DNA of 64,000 nt from an uncultured Spirochaetales bacterium (GTDB lineage: Bacteria; Spirochaetota; Spirochaetia; Sphaerochaetales; Sphaerochaetaceae), in the NCBI GenBank assembly GCA_934277975.1, contig CAKQWE010000005.1:8655-72654 (forward strand), in the 5' to 3' direction. This document shows, in pieces, positions 32,134 to 40,658 of this stretch (positions within the stretch are counted from its first letter, which is position 1; every line of letters starts with the position of its first letter). The notes under the pieces are model-generated. The model did not search any database and was not told where the DNA came from. It saw only the letters and a list, made by a program, of their open reading frames with translations. A program made the translations under genes and the position numbers.

Positions 32134-34968
32134 TCAGTTCAGGCTCTGGCTGAGAACCTGATTCAGATAATACCCTGTATACGAGCCTTTGCAAAGAGAA
32201 ACATCTTCAGGAGTCCCCTGCGCCACGATGTGGCCGCCTCCGTCGCCTCCTTCAGGACCAAGGTCTATGACATGGTCCGCCAGTTTTATGACGTCAAGGT
32301 TGTGCTCTATCATGACTACGGTGTTGCCGTTGTCCACCAGCCTATTGACGACCTCCATGAGTTTCTTTATGTCTGCAAAATGAAGGCCTGTTGTAGGTTC
32401 GTCAAGGACATAGAAGGTCCTGCCCGTTCCAATCTTGCTGAGTTCAAGCGAAAGCTTGACTCTCTGCGCCTCACCACCACTCAGTGTAAGGGCACTCTGC
32501 CCAAGCTTTATGTAACCAAGACCCACGCTGTCCAAAGTCTGGAGCTTGCGTTTGATGGTCGGAACTGACTGGAAGAACTCCAAAGCCTCGCTTACTGTCA
32601 TTTCCAGGACATCGTTTATGTTCTTTCCCTTGTAATGTACGGCAAGCGTCTCCTGATTGAAGCGCTTCCCATGACAGACATCACAGGTGACATAGACATC
32701 AGGAAGGAAGTTCATCTCTATCTTGAGGGTTCCGTCCCCATGGCAGTGCTCGCATCGTCCACCAGAGACGTTGAACGAGAACCTTCCGCTCTTGTAGCCA
32801 CGGGCCTTGCTTTCAGGAAGCTCTGCAAAAAGGTCCCTTATCGCACCCCACACCTCAACGTACGTTGCAGGGTTGGATCTTGGGGTCTTTCCAATTGGGC
32901 TCTGGTCTATATGTATGAGCTTGTCTATGTTCTCGACCCCCTCTATTCTCTTATACCCATCGAACCTCTGAGGCTTCTTGTTGAAGATGTCCTTTAGTGC
33001 AGGAGTGAGTATCTGGTTGAGTATGGTGCTCTTTCCCGATCCGGAGACTCCAGTGAGGATTATGAGTTCTCCAAGAGGGAAATCAACGTCAACGTTGTGT
33101 ACGTTGTTCTTATCCGCACCTATGAGCCTCAGATGCTTTCCATTGCCCGTCCTCCTTAGGAAAGGAACTGGAATCTGGATCTTTCCTGAAAGGAACTGGC
33201 CTGTAATGCTGTTTGGATTCTTCTCTATCTCTTCAGGTGTCCCCTGAGCTATGACATGTCCACCGTTCTCGCCGGCTCCTGGGCCCATATCCACAACGTA
33301 ATCGGCATTCCTTATTGTGGCCTCGTCATGCTCCACGACAAGCACAGTGTTACCAAGATCACGCAGGTTCTTGAGCGTATCGATGAGTTTTTGGTTGTCT
33401 CTTTGGTGAAGTCCAATCGACGGCTCGTCAAGGACATAGAGCACTCCGCTCAAGGCCGACCCTATCTGGGTTGCCAGCCTTATCCTTTGGGCCTCTCCTC
33501 CACTCAACGTTCCTGCGCTGCGGCTCAGCGTGAGATATCCAAGTCCAACGTTCTTCAAGAACTGTAGGCGGGACATTATCTCCTTGAGTATCTGAAACGA
33601 TATCTGCTGCTGTGAAGGCGTCAGATTCAGGGAAAGGAAGAAATCATAGCTGTCCTTTGCACTCAAAGCCGTGACTTCGTTTATGTTCCGGCCTCCAACG
33701 TAGACGCTAAGAGCCTCTGGCCTGAGCCTTTCACCATGGCATACAGGACACTGGATCTCAGTCTGGAAGGAACTTATCCATGTCTTTATTGCAGGACTCA
33801 TCGTCTCAGCGTAGCGTCGCTTGAGGTCGTTCACAACTCCGTGCCACCTGCGGTTGAGCTGCATAGACCCCCTTTGGTTCTCGTACTTCATGTTGTACTG
33901 TTTGCTGGAGCCATAGAGAACGGCGTTGAACTGCTCGTCCGTCAGTTTGTCGAACGGAGTGTCAAGGGTGAAACCCATGGACTTTGCAAAGCCATCGAAC
34001 ACAGCCTTTCCATAGCTCTCGCCGTTTCCCATGCTGGCAATGGCCCCCTGGTTGAAGCTTTTGCTACGGTCAGGGATTATTTTGTCAACGTCATATATTG
34101 TCTTGAAGCCAAGGCCGTTGCATTCAGGGCACGCTCCAAACGGATTGTTGAAGGAAAACAGCCTAGGCTGGATCTCTCCAACCGATATTCCGCAATGCGG
34201 ACAGCTGTTCTGCTCTGAGTACATCTCTATGGTTTCGTTTCCGTCCCTGTCCACGGACATGATCTCGACGAGCCCGTTTGTCATCTCCGTTGATTTCTCT
34301 ATGGAGTCGGACAGTCTAAGACGGGCATCGGAGCTGAGGATAAGCCTATCAACGACTATGCTTATGCTATGCTTCACCTGCTTGTCAAGTTGGATGTTCT
34401 CCTCCAAAAGACGCATCTGTCCATCCACCCTCGCCCGCAGGAAACCGCCTTTCCTTGCATCATCGAAGAGCTTCTTGTACTCTCCTTTGCGCCCCATTGC
34501 AACGGGGGCAAGGACCATGAGCCTAGCTCCCTCCCCCCATTTGTCGAAGATTGCGCTTATTATCTGATCCACTGACATGCGGCTTATCACCCTTCCGCAT
34601 TTTGGACAGTGGACCTCTCCTATCCTTGCCCACAGCAACCTGTAGTAGTCGTATATCTCGGTTATGGTACCCACTGTCGAACGAGGGTTCCTTCCAGTCG
34701 TCTTCTGCTCTATTGCAATGGCGGGGCTAAGACCTTCTATCATCTCAACTTCCGGCTTGTCCAACCTTCCAAGGAACTGCCTTGCATAGGAGCTCAGGGA
34801 TTCGACGTAGCGTCTCTGACCCTCAGCGAATATCGTATCGAACGCCAAGGAGCTCTTGCCACTGCCGGACAGTCCTGATACGACTATGAGCTTGTTCTTC
34901 TCAAGTTCCAGGTCCACGTTCTTTAGGTTGTGTTCGCATGCACCCCTTATAATAAGCTTATCGTTCAT
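32134..34968 (-). CDS. uvrA: Excinuclease ABC subunit A (UvrA)
   Basis: Damage-recognition ATPase of nucleotide excision repair. Two ABC modules are present: GLSGSGKSSLAFDT with LSGGEAQRIRLA, and GVSGSGKSTILNQI with LSGGEAQRVKLS. The zinc modules CPHCG..CPECNG and CEHCHGDG..CDVCHG are intact. At 944 residues it is normal. The ATG at 34968 overlaps the ispG stop by four bases. UvrB and UvrC are not in the window. Confidence 0.98.
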   Translation of the reverse strand: MNDKLIIRGACEHNLKNVDLELEKNKLIVVSGLSGSGKSSLAFDTIFAEGQRRYVESLSSYARQFLGRLDKPEVEMIEGLSPAIAIEQKTTGRNPRSTVGTITEIYDYYRLLWARIGEVHCPKCGRVISRMSVDQIISAIFDKWGEGARLMVLAPVAMGRKGEYKKLFDDARKGGFLRARVDGQMRLLEENIQLDKQVKHSISIVVDRLILSSDARLRLSDSIEKSTEMTNGLVEIMSVDRDGNETIEMYSEQNSCPHCGISVGEIQPRLFSFNNPFGACPECNGLGFKTIYDVDKIIPDRSKSFNQGAIASMGNGESYGKAVFDGFAKSMGFTLDTPFDKLTDEQFNAVLYGSSKQYNMKYENQRGSMQLNRRWHGVVNDLKRRYAETMSPAIKTWISSFQTEIQCPVCHGERLRPEALSVYVGGRNINEVTALSAKDSYDFFLSLNLTPSQQQISFQILKEIMSRLQFLKNVGLGYLTLSRSAGTLSGGEAQRIRLATQIGSALSGVLYVLDEPSIGLHQRDNQKLIDTLKNLRDLGNTVLVVEHDEATIRNADYVVDMGPGAGENGGHVIAQGTPEEIEKNPNSITGQFLSGKIQIPVPFLRRTGNGKHLRLIGADKNNVHNVDVDFPLGELIILTGVSGSGKSTILNQILTPALKDIFNKKPQRFDGYKRIEGVENIDKLIHIDQSPIGKTPRSNPATYVEVWGAIRDLFAELPESKARGYKSGRFSFNVSGGRCEHCHGDGTLKIEMNFLPDVYVTCDVCHGKRFNQETLAVHYKGKNINDVLEMTVSEALEFFQSVPTIKRKLQTLDSVGLGYIKLGQSALTLSGGEAQRVKLSLELSKIGTGRTFYVLDEPTTGLHFADIKKLMEVVNRLVDNGNTVVMIEHNLDVIKLADHVIDLGPEGGDGGGHIVAQGTPEDVSLCKGSYTGYYLNQVLSQSLN

Positions 34969-36002
34969 CGTTCAAATTCCTCGACGGCCCTAAGGAGTTC
35001 ATCCTTGGCCTTTGAAACCTCTACTTCTTTGTAGACCTCACCATTCCTGTAAAGGTAGGTTTTGCTTCCAATTCCAGTCACGGCAAGGTCTGCACCTTTT
35101 GCCTCCCCTGGCCCGTTCACTTGGCAACCCATTATGGCAACCGTCACGTCCTTCCCTGTCGCAAGAAGGTCCGCCTCCACATCCCTGAGGAAAGACTGGC
35201 TGTCAAAGCTCTTTCGTCCGCACATTGGGCAGGACACGATCCTGACACCACCCTTTCTCAGTCCCAAGGTCCTGAGCAGCTCGACCCCGGCATAGACCTC
35301 GTCCTCTATTGACCCTGTAATCGAATAGCGTATAGTGGAACCTATGCCTTGAAACAGAAGCCGTCCAAGCGTCCATGTAGTACGTACACAAGAAGGAACT
35401 ACGCCACCAGCCTCCGTCACGCCAAGATGAAGAGGATAGTCGCTCTTTGAGGAAAAGAGCCTTGCAGCCTCGTAGCTAGTCTTGGAGTCGGATGCCTTGA
35501 GGGAAACCACGGTATTATAGAATCCAAGATCCTCGAACCATGAAACGTACTCCAAAGCTGTATCGACCATAAGCTCAGACATGGAGATATTTCGTTCCGT
35601 TTTAGGAAGAGAACCACTGTTAAGACCAATCCTTATGGCTATTCCCATATCTTTGGCCTTCTTTACTATCTCCTGTGTCTTCCATTTCGCACCAATGTTG
35701 CCAGGATTGATCCTAATCTTTGCAACATTGCAGTCCATCGCATCCATGGCATTGCGCCAATCGAAGTGTATGTCTGCCACGACAGGCATGGGACAGAGCT
35801 CAACCACCTTGCAAAGCACATCGTGCTCGGCTATATGAGGATATGAGAAGCGTATTACATCGCACCCCATTCCTTTTAGGACATGCATTCGTGACTCAAA
35901 CCCTTCTTCAAGCTGAGACAATGGAATATCGTACATGGTCTGTACCGCAATTGGAGAATCTCCGCCAATTGATATGTTGCCTATGTCTGTTTTCCTGCTC
36001 AT
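34965..36002 (-). CDS. ispG: 4-hydroxy-3-methylbut-2-enyl diphosphate synthase IspG
   Basis: Penultimate enzyme of the MEP isoprenoid route, a 4Fe-4S protein. The TIM-barrel half contains NVAKIRINPGNIG and IRIGLNSGSL. The cluster cysteines are in SCPMCGR and GCQVNGPGEA. Length (345) fits the short bacterial form. No ribosome-binding site is clear ahead of the ATG at 36002. It heads the six-gene overlapping run to ybeY. Isoprenoids made here would supply quinones and polyprenyl carriers. Confidence 0.95.
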   Translation of the reverse strand: MSRKTDIGNISIGGDSPIAVQTMYDIPLSQLEEGFESRMHVLKGMGCDVIRFSYPHIAEHDVLCKVVELCPMPVVADIHFDWRNAMDAMDCNVAKIRINPGNIGAKWKTQEIVKKAKDMGIAIRIGLNSGSLPKTERNISMSELMVDTALEYVSWFEDLGFYNTVVSLKASDSKTSYEAARLFSSKSDYPLHLGVTEAGGVVPSCVRTTWTLGRLLFQGIGSTIRYSITGSIEDEVYAGVELLRTLGLRKGGVRIVSCPMCGRKSFDSQSFLRDVEADLLATGKDVTVAIMGCQVNGPGEAKGADLAVTGIGSKTYLYRNGEVYKEVEVSKAKDELLRAVEEFER

Positions 36003-36125
36003 GCTGTGAAGATAGCACTTATTGGAAAGAAGATAAAGGTTTCAACGTATTAAAACTTAAAAAATATTAAGCAATTATCAAATAAGTCCTTTAGCACCCA
36101 CAACGCATTTATTGAAAAACTCAAG

Positions 36126-36154
36126 TTGTATTGAACAAAACAAAACCTTACAAT
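36126..36154 (+). promoter_or_regulatory. Predicted promoter of the nucleoside salvage operon
   Basis: TTGTAT (36126-36131), a 17-base spacer and TACAAT (36149-36154) lie 25 bases before a strong AGGAGG site and the deoD start. The -10 matches consensus at five positions; the -35 at three. Confidence 0.5.
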
Positions 36155-36178
36155 AGGAAAGGAGTTTAGGAGGTGCAG

Positions 36179-36946
36179 ATGACACCACACATAAAGGCGG
36201 AAAAGGACCAGATAGCCAAGACCGTTCTGCTGCCAGGAGATCCTCTTAGAGCAAAGTACTGCGCAGAGAACTTCATGTTAAATGCACAGCTGGTAACCGA
36301 TGCAAGAAACGTTTTGGGCTACACAGGAACATTCAAAGGAGAACCTGTCACGGTCCTTGCAAGCGGGATGGGAGCCGCCAGCGCCGGAATCTATTCATAT
36401 GAACTTTTCACTGAATATGACGTTGACAACATCATAAGGATAGGTACATCCGGAGGTCTTCAGAAAGACATCCCCGTTGGAGCATTGATATTCTCCATGT
36501 GCTGCTCAACTGACAGCAACTGGACATCCCAATACAAACTCAACGGAACTTTGGCACCCTGTGCAAATTACCATATGCTTGAAGAAGGTGTGAAGATCGC
36601 CCGTGAAATGGAAATCCCCTATCTTTGCGGAATGACGTTCTCATCAGACCAATTCTCCTCATACAGCGCAGACCATGACAAATACATGGAGTTTGCAAGG
36701 ATGGGGGCACTTGCCAATGACATGGAGACCATAGCCGTCTACTGCAATGCCATGTACACGCATAAGAACGCCCTTGCAATCCTTACAATGACTGACAACT
36801 GCATCACAGGAGAGAGTCTTAGGGACGAAGAGCGTATGCCAAGCAATGCAAACATGATAAAGGTTGCACTGGAACTGTCCTACAGATTGGCATTGGAGCG
36901 GCGTTTGGAAGACACTGGCAAATCACCAAATCAAACTGCCGAATAA
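36179..36946 (+). CDS. deoD: Purine nucleoside phosphorylase DeoD
   Basis: Splits purine nucleosides with phosphate to free base and (deoxy)ribose 1-phosphate. Family motifs: TVLLPGDPLRAKYCAENF, NVLGYTGTFKG, SGMGAASAGIYSYEL, IIRIGTSGGLQKD, and NDMETIAVYCNA with TMTDNCITGE, where the catalytic Asp is seen. The ATG at 36179 has AGGAGG five bases upstream. It is first in a plus-strand operon with a nitroreductase and a nucleoside hydrolase, next to two nucleoside-type importers. The C-terminus is about 15 residues longer than usual. Confidence 0.95.
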   Translation: MTPHIKAEKDQIAKTVLLPGDPLRAKYCAENFMLNAQLVTDARNVLGYTGTFKGEPVTVLASGMGAASAGIYSYELFTEYDVDNIIRIGTSGGLQKDIPVGALIFSMCCSTDSNWTSQYKLNGTLAPCANYHMLEEGVKIAREMEIPYLCGMTFSSDQFSSYSADHDKYMEFARMGALANDMETIAVYCNAMYTHKNALAILTMTDNCITGESLRDEERMPSNANMIKVALELSYRLALERRLEDTGKSPNQTAE

Positions 36947-36956
36947 GGAAATGTAA

Positions 36957-37559
36957 ATGTACAATACATGTATAGAAATAATGAGAAACCGCTTTGCATG
37001 CAAGAAATATAAAGAAGAAAGGATTCCAAACGAAGTCCTACGCACAATTCTTGAAGCCGGAAGACTCTCCCCTTCCTCCTTTGGCCTTGAAGCATGGCAC
37101 TTCCACGTATGCAACAGCAAGGACATACTTGATGTATGCTTCAACCAAGAAAGCATGAAGACCGCACCCACCACGATAGTCGTCACCTGCCCTAAAGCCT
37201 ATGTCTTTGAACCAGACGGAGCTTTCTTCACCCAACGGACATCTCGCTTTCCAGGAAGCCTTGAGGAGGCAATAGAGGATTTCAGAGGATACCATGACTA
37301 TCTTAAGGAGAAAGGAATCCTTGACTACTGGGCCATTGCCCAGTGCTACATAGCAGTGGCGAACATGATGACCACCGCCTGTGAGATGGGGATACAGAGC
37401 TGTGCGATAGAAGGATTCAACAACGATCTGTTACTGGAACGCTTGGGTTTGGATAAAACAAATGAAAACGTTGGGCTTGTCTGTGCCTTTGGATACCCAG
37501 ACGAGCCTCCACGCGATAAGATAAGGATGGACATTGACAGCCTTGTCACATTCCATTGA
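36957..37559 (+). CDS. Nitroreductase-family flavoprotein
   Basis: FMN-dependent NAD(P)H oxidoreductase of the nitroreductase superfamily. The N-terminal RNRFACKKYKEERIP binds FMN phosphate; GRLSPSSFGLEAWHFHV and the region AIAQCYIAVANMMTTACEMGIQSCAIEGFN are typical of NfsB-like members; GYPDEPPRDK near the end is also conserved. At 200 residues the length is normal. It starts ten bases after deoD with AAGGAA ahead of the ATG. Its physiological substrate is unknown; co-transcription with salvage genes does not define one. Confidence 0.9.
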   Translation: MYNTCIEIMRNRFACKKYKEERIPNEVLRTILEAGRLSPSSFGLEAWHFHVCNSKDILDVCFNQESMKTAPTTIVVTCPKAYVFEPDGAFFTQRTSRFPGSLEEAIEDFRGYHDYLKEKGILDYWAIAQCYIAVANMMTTACEMGIQSCAIEGFNNDLLLERLGLDKTNENVGLVCAFGYPDEPPRDKIRMDIDSLVTFH

Positions 37560-37580
37560 TACGAATCAGGAGCTTTGAAT

Positions 37581-38501
37581 ATGGAAAGAATAATCATAGA
37601 CTGCGACCCAGGTCATGACGATGCAGTGGCCCTTGCAATGGCCAGAGGCCTATCCGACAAGATAAAGGTGGAGGCGATCATAGCCACCTATGGAAACCAA
37701 AGCATAGACAAGACGCTTACGAACGCTTTGAACCTTGCACAGGCACTGGAGTACGATGCCCCTGTATACACAGGCTCACTTAGACCTCTGATCCGCGAAC
37801 GTGTGGCTGCAGGGTACATACATGGGGAGAACGGACTGGCTGGGCCGGTGTTCCCACCATGCACGAGATACTGCAATGGAAACGGAATAACTATGGCACT
37901 GGACCTTGTCATCAACAATCCAGGCGAGATCACATTCGTTTCCGTTGGACCTTTTACGGACCTAGCTGTGTGCATAAAGGCCGATCCCCGCTTTGCCAAG
38001 AGCCTAAAACGCATTGTAGTCATGGGAGGAGCCATCAATAGGCAGGGAAACGTCACACCAAGTGCCGAGTTCAATGTCTTTGCAGACCCAGAGGCTGCAC
38101 AGATAGTATTCAACAGCGGTGTCGATGTCGTAATGTTTGGCTTGGATGTAACGCTTCAGCTTACGCTTACTGATGGAATCATCGAAAAAGTCAGGAAGAT
38201 GCCTGCAACCTCCTACACTCCAATCTTCCTTGCAGCAATGGAATGCTATGTTGCTGCATGTAGGGAATACATACACGACTATCCTTCAATGCATGACCCC
38301 TGCACCATTGCATATCTTGCAGATCCATCCATCTTTGAATTCGAACGACGCAGCGTCCAGGTAGATTGCAGAAGCGAGCTCAACTACGGTCGAACAGTCG
38401 CCGCCTTCCCAAATGGAGAAGGCAACGTCCTTGTAGGCGTCAAAGCCAATAGGGAGAAGTTCTGGAAACTCTTCTACGAAGCCCTAAGCCGCCTGCCTTG
38501 A
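37581..38501 (+). CDS. Inosine/uridine-preferring nucleoside hydrolase
   Basis: Hydrolyses the N-glycosidic bond of ribonucleosides. The calcium-binding DCDPGHDDAVAL motif at the N-terminus is diagnostic. YTGSLRPLIRERVAAGYIHGENGL, IVVMGGAINRQGNVTPSAEFNVFADPEAA and the later MHDPCTIAYLADP, with the active-site Asp and His, follow. At 306 residues it matches the IunH family. The ATG at 37581 has AGGAG eight bases upstream. It overlaps in role with deoD and udp, giving both hydrolytic and phosphorolytic ways to recover bases. Confidence 0.95.
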   Translation: MERIIIDCDPGHDDAVALAMARGLSDKIKVEAIIATYGNQSIDKTLTNALNLAQALEYDAPVYTGSLRPLIRERVAAGYIHGENGLAGPVFPPCTRYCNGNGITMALDLVINNPGEITFVSVGPFTDLAVCIKADPRFAKSLKRIVVMGGAINRQGNVTPSAEFNVFADPEAAQIVFNSGVDVVMFGLDVTLQLTLTDGIIEKVRKMPATSYTPIFLAAMECYVAACREYIHDYPSMHDPCTIAYLADPSIFEFERRSVQVDCRSELNYGRTVAAFPNGEGNVLVGVKANREKFWKLFYEALSRLP

Positions 38502-38523
38502 GTTCGACATCCTGCAGACGTAG

Positions 38524-38554
38524 AAAAACAGGCGGCTGCAACCACAACCGCCTG
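38524..38554 (-). terminator. Minus-strand terminator (second of a pair)
   Basis: CAGGCGG and CCGCCTG (38529-38535 and 38548-38554) form a stem with a 12-base loop. On the minus strand it is followed by TTTTT (complement of 38524-38528). It lies beyond the bidirectional hairpin at 38607-38639 and would catch read-through from the permease operon. Confidence 0.7.
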
Positions 38555-38606
38555 AATACAAACCCTTAAAAAGCCAAGACAATTTGTTCCAGACCAAGGA
38601 GAAAAG

Positions 38607-38645
38607 CGTTCGAGTTTTATTCTATCTAAAACTCGAACGGCTTTT
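38607..38645. terminator. Bidirectional terminator between convergent operons
   Basis: A perfect 13-base stem (38607-38619 with 38627-38639) and 7-base loop sit between the nucleoside hydrolase and the permease genes. The plus strand continues GCTTTTT and the minus strand CTTTTC, so both transcripts could end here. Confidence 0.8.
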
Positions 38646-38652
38646 TGACGCT

Positions 38653-39552
38653 TCAACTTGCGCCCTTCTCGTATGGTATTCCAGATGCCTTTGGAGCATA
38701 GTCCCTTCCGGAGAAGATGATCAGGGCTATCAACGTCACAAGGTATGGAATGATGTTGAAGACCTGTGAAGGAACGACCTTTAGGGCTGGAATCATCGAA
38801 GAGATTGTAGCTAGTGCAAGGGACGCTCCAAAGAGCATTGATGCCCCAAACACTCCAAGTGGAGTCCAACGGCCAAAGGCGACTGCGGCAAGGGCAATGA
38901 AGCCTCTTCCGTTGACGAACGTACTTGTGTACTGAATCGTCTGTGTAAGGACAGCACAACCACCGGCAAGACCTCCAAGTAGGCCGGAAGCAAGAACTCC
39001 AATGTAACGGATTCTACGAACGTTGATTCCAACACTATCCGCTGCGGCAGGGTGCTCGCCACAGGCTCTCAAATGCAGACCAAAAGGAGTCTTGTACAGC
39101 ACAAACCAAGCAAGGACAATCACTGCCAATGACACGTACAGAGTAGGATAGAATCCAAAGGAATCACGGGTCATTCCAAGCATGAATTCCTTGGAACGGT
39201 CTGTATTGTAGAACCTTTGGCATACGAAAACCGTCAAACCGGTTGCAAGAAGATTTATACCTGTACCGGAGATTGTCTGGTCCGCTTTCATGTCTATTGA
39301 AGCCACACCATGTATGAGTGACACCAAGCCTGATATGACAGAGCCAAGGACGAGGGCAATCAAGATGGAAATCCTTCCACATCCAGCAAGTTCTAGCTGC
39401 TGATGTACAATTGCTGCGGTGCACGCACCAATGGACATAAGACCGTCCAAACCAACGTTCACGACACCTGACCTTTCACATATCATTCCACCCGTTGCAG
39501 TTATGAGAATTGGAGCAACAAGCATCATTATAAGGGAGATATAACCAATCAC
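38653..39552 (-). CDS. BMP-type ABC importer, second permease (NupQ-like), copy 1
   Basis: Inner-membrane permease with eight or more helices, of the branched-chain-type permease family that works with BMP-family binding proteins. The motif GMICERSGVVNVGLDGLMSIGA near the N-terminus and LRACGEHPAAADSVGINV in the middle are typical of NupQ-like subunits in nucleoside importers. GTG 39552 is the start, with GGAGG seven bases upstream. It overlaps the preceding permease by four bases. Its counterpart at 43452-44393 shares the same motifs. It is the last gene of the transporter array. Confidence 0.88.
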   Translation of the reverse strand: MIGYISLIMMLVAPILITATGGMICERSGVVNVGLDGLMSIGACTAAIVHQQLELAGCGRISILIALVLGSVISGLVSLIHGVASIDMKADQTISGTGINLLATGLTVFVCQRFYNTDRSKEFMLGMTRDSFGFYPTLYVSLAVIVLAWFVLYKTPFGLHLRACGEHPAAADSVGINVRRIRYIGVLASGLLGGLAGGCAVLTQTIQYTSTFVNGRGFIALAAVAFGRWTPLGVFGASMLFGASLALATISSMIPALKVVPSQVFNIIPYLVTLIALIIFSGRDYAPKASGIPYEKGAS

Positions 39553-40658
39553 TTCGAGACCTCCTTCCTTGCCTTGACCTTTGCCCTATAGTCCTTGATC
39601 AAAGACAGTCCAGAGCGAAGGGCTATGAAAATGACGATAAGGCCTTCTATGACGGTGACGACCTCCTTTGGAATCCCCATACCCTGCATTATCGAATATG
39701 CCTGCTTCAGAATTCCAAAGAGAATTCCTGACAGGAAGATCCCCAGAGCCCTGCTGTTTCCAACAAGCGCAACGGCTATCCCCATGAAACCGTAGTTGTC
39801 CTGCCCCGTAAGAATCTTTGAGTAACGAACAAGCCCAAGAAGTACACAAGCCCCAGCAAGGCCTGCAAATGCACCAGAGATTGCCATTGAAAGGGATATG
39901 GCCTGAGTGTCGTTTATACCGGAGCAACGCGCCGCATCCTTGTTGAAACCGGTTGCTCTAAGGCTGAAACCAAGCCTTGTCTTCTCCATTATGAACCAGT
40001 AAATCAAAACTGCTGCAATCATGAAGAAAAACCCAATGTTTAGGTTCGAATCCGTAATCAAGAACTTACTCAATAGCGAAGTCTCTGCCAGATCTGCAGT
40101 TCTACCTGTTTTGTTGAATGAGGCCTGAGGAAGAAGGTTGAGACAGATCAGAGGATAGAGATACATTGCAATGTAGTTGAGCATGATCGTTGCAACGACC
40201 TCAGAGACCTTGTATTTGGCTTTAAGGATGCCAACCACACCTCCCCAGATTGCGCCAGCAACCAGAGCAGCAAGAATGCAAAGCAACCATTGTCCTGGGA
40301 ATGCAGGGATGCAAACTGCAACGATATGGGCTGCAAGCATTCCAATCGTATACTGTCCCTCTGCTCCAATGTTGAAGAGACCTACTCTTGCTGCAAATCC
40401 CATCGAAAGCCCACAAAGGATGTATGGAATGGAGAATGCTAGAGTCTCTCCAACGTTTCTGAAATTCCATCCTCCACTCTTTGCAGCTTTTCCAATAATG
40501 GACTGCATTATGGCTGTAAAGAGTCCTGCAGGGTTCTTTCCAATGCAAAGCAAAAGGATGATACCGGCAAGGAACCCCAATATTACGACCGCTACGGAAG
40601 TTGCACCGTTGCTGTCAAGGAACCAATCGATGAAAGGCTGTTTTTCCTTCTTTGCCAT
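39549..40658 (-). CDS. BMP-type ABC importer, first permease (NupP-like), copy 1
   Basis: Inner-membrane permease, longer than its partner. The motifs ARVGLFNIGAEGQYTIGML and LRATGFNKDAARCSGIN mark the NupP-like subunit; EVVATIMLNYIAMYL is the conserved membrane segment. ATG 40658 has GGAGG seven bases upstream and overlaps the stop of the ATPase gene by one base. The order ATPase, first permease, second permease is standard for this family. Substrate is probably nucleosides by family and neighbourhood; riboflavin is transported by a related spirochaetal system (RfuABCD), so this is not certain. Confidence 0.88.
   Translation of the reverse strand: MAKKEKQPFIDWFLDSNGATSVAVVILGFLAGIILLLCIGKNPAGLFTAIMQSIIGKAAKSGGWNFRNVGETLAFSIPYILCGLSMGFAARVGLFNIGAEGQYTIGMLAAHIVAVCIPAFPGQWLLCILAALVAGAIWGGVVGILKAKYKVSEVVATIMLNYIAMYLYPLICLNLLPQASFNKTGRTADLAETSLLSKFLITDSNLNIGFFFMIAAVLIYWFIMEKTRLGFSLRATGFNKDAARCSGINDTQAISLSMAISGAFAGLAGACVLLGLVRYSKILTGQDNYGFMGIAVALVGNSRALGIFLSGILFGILKQAYSIMQGMGIPKEVVTVIEGLIVIFIALRSGLSLIKDYRAKVKARKEVSK

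Noticed and set aside
36003..36172. Possible purine riboswitch ahead of deoD or the importers
   Set aside because: No conserved three-way-junction core could be found in these leaders, which are short and AT-rich.
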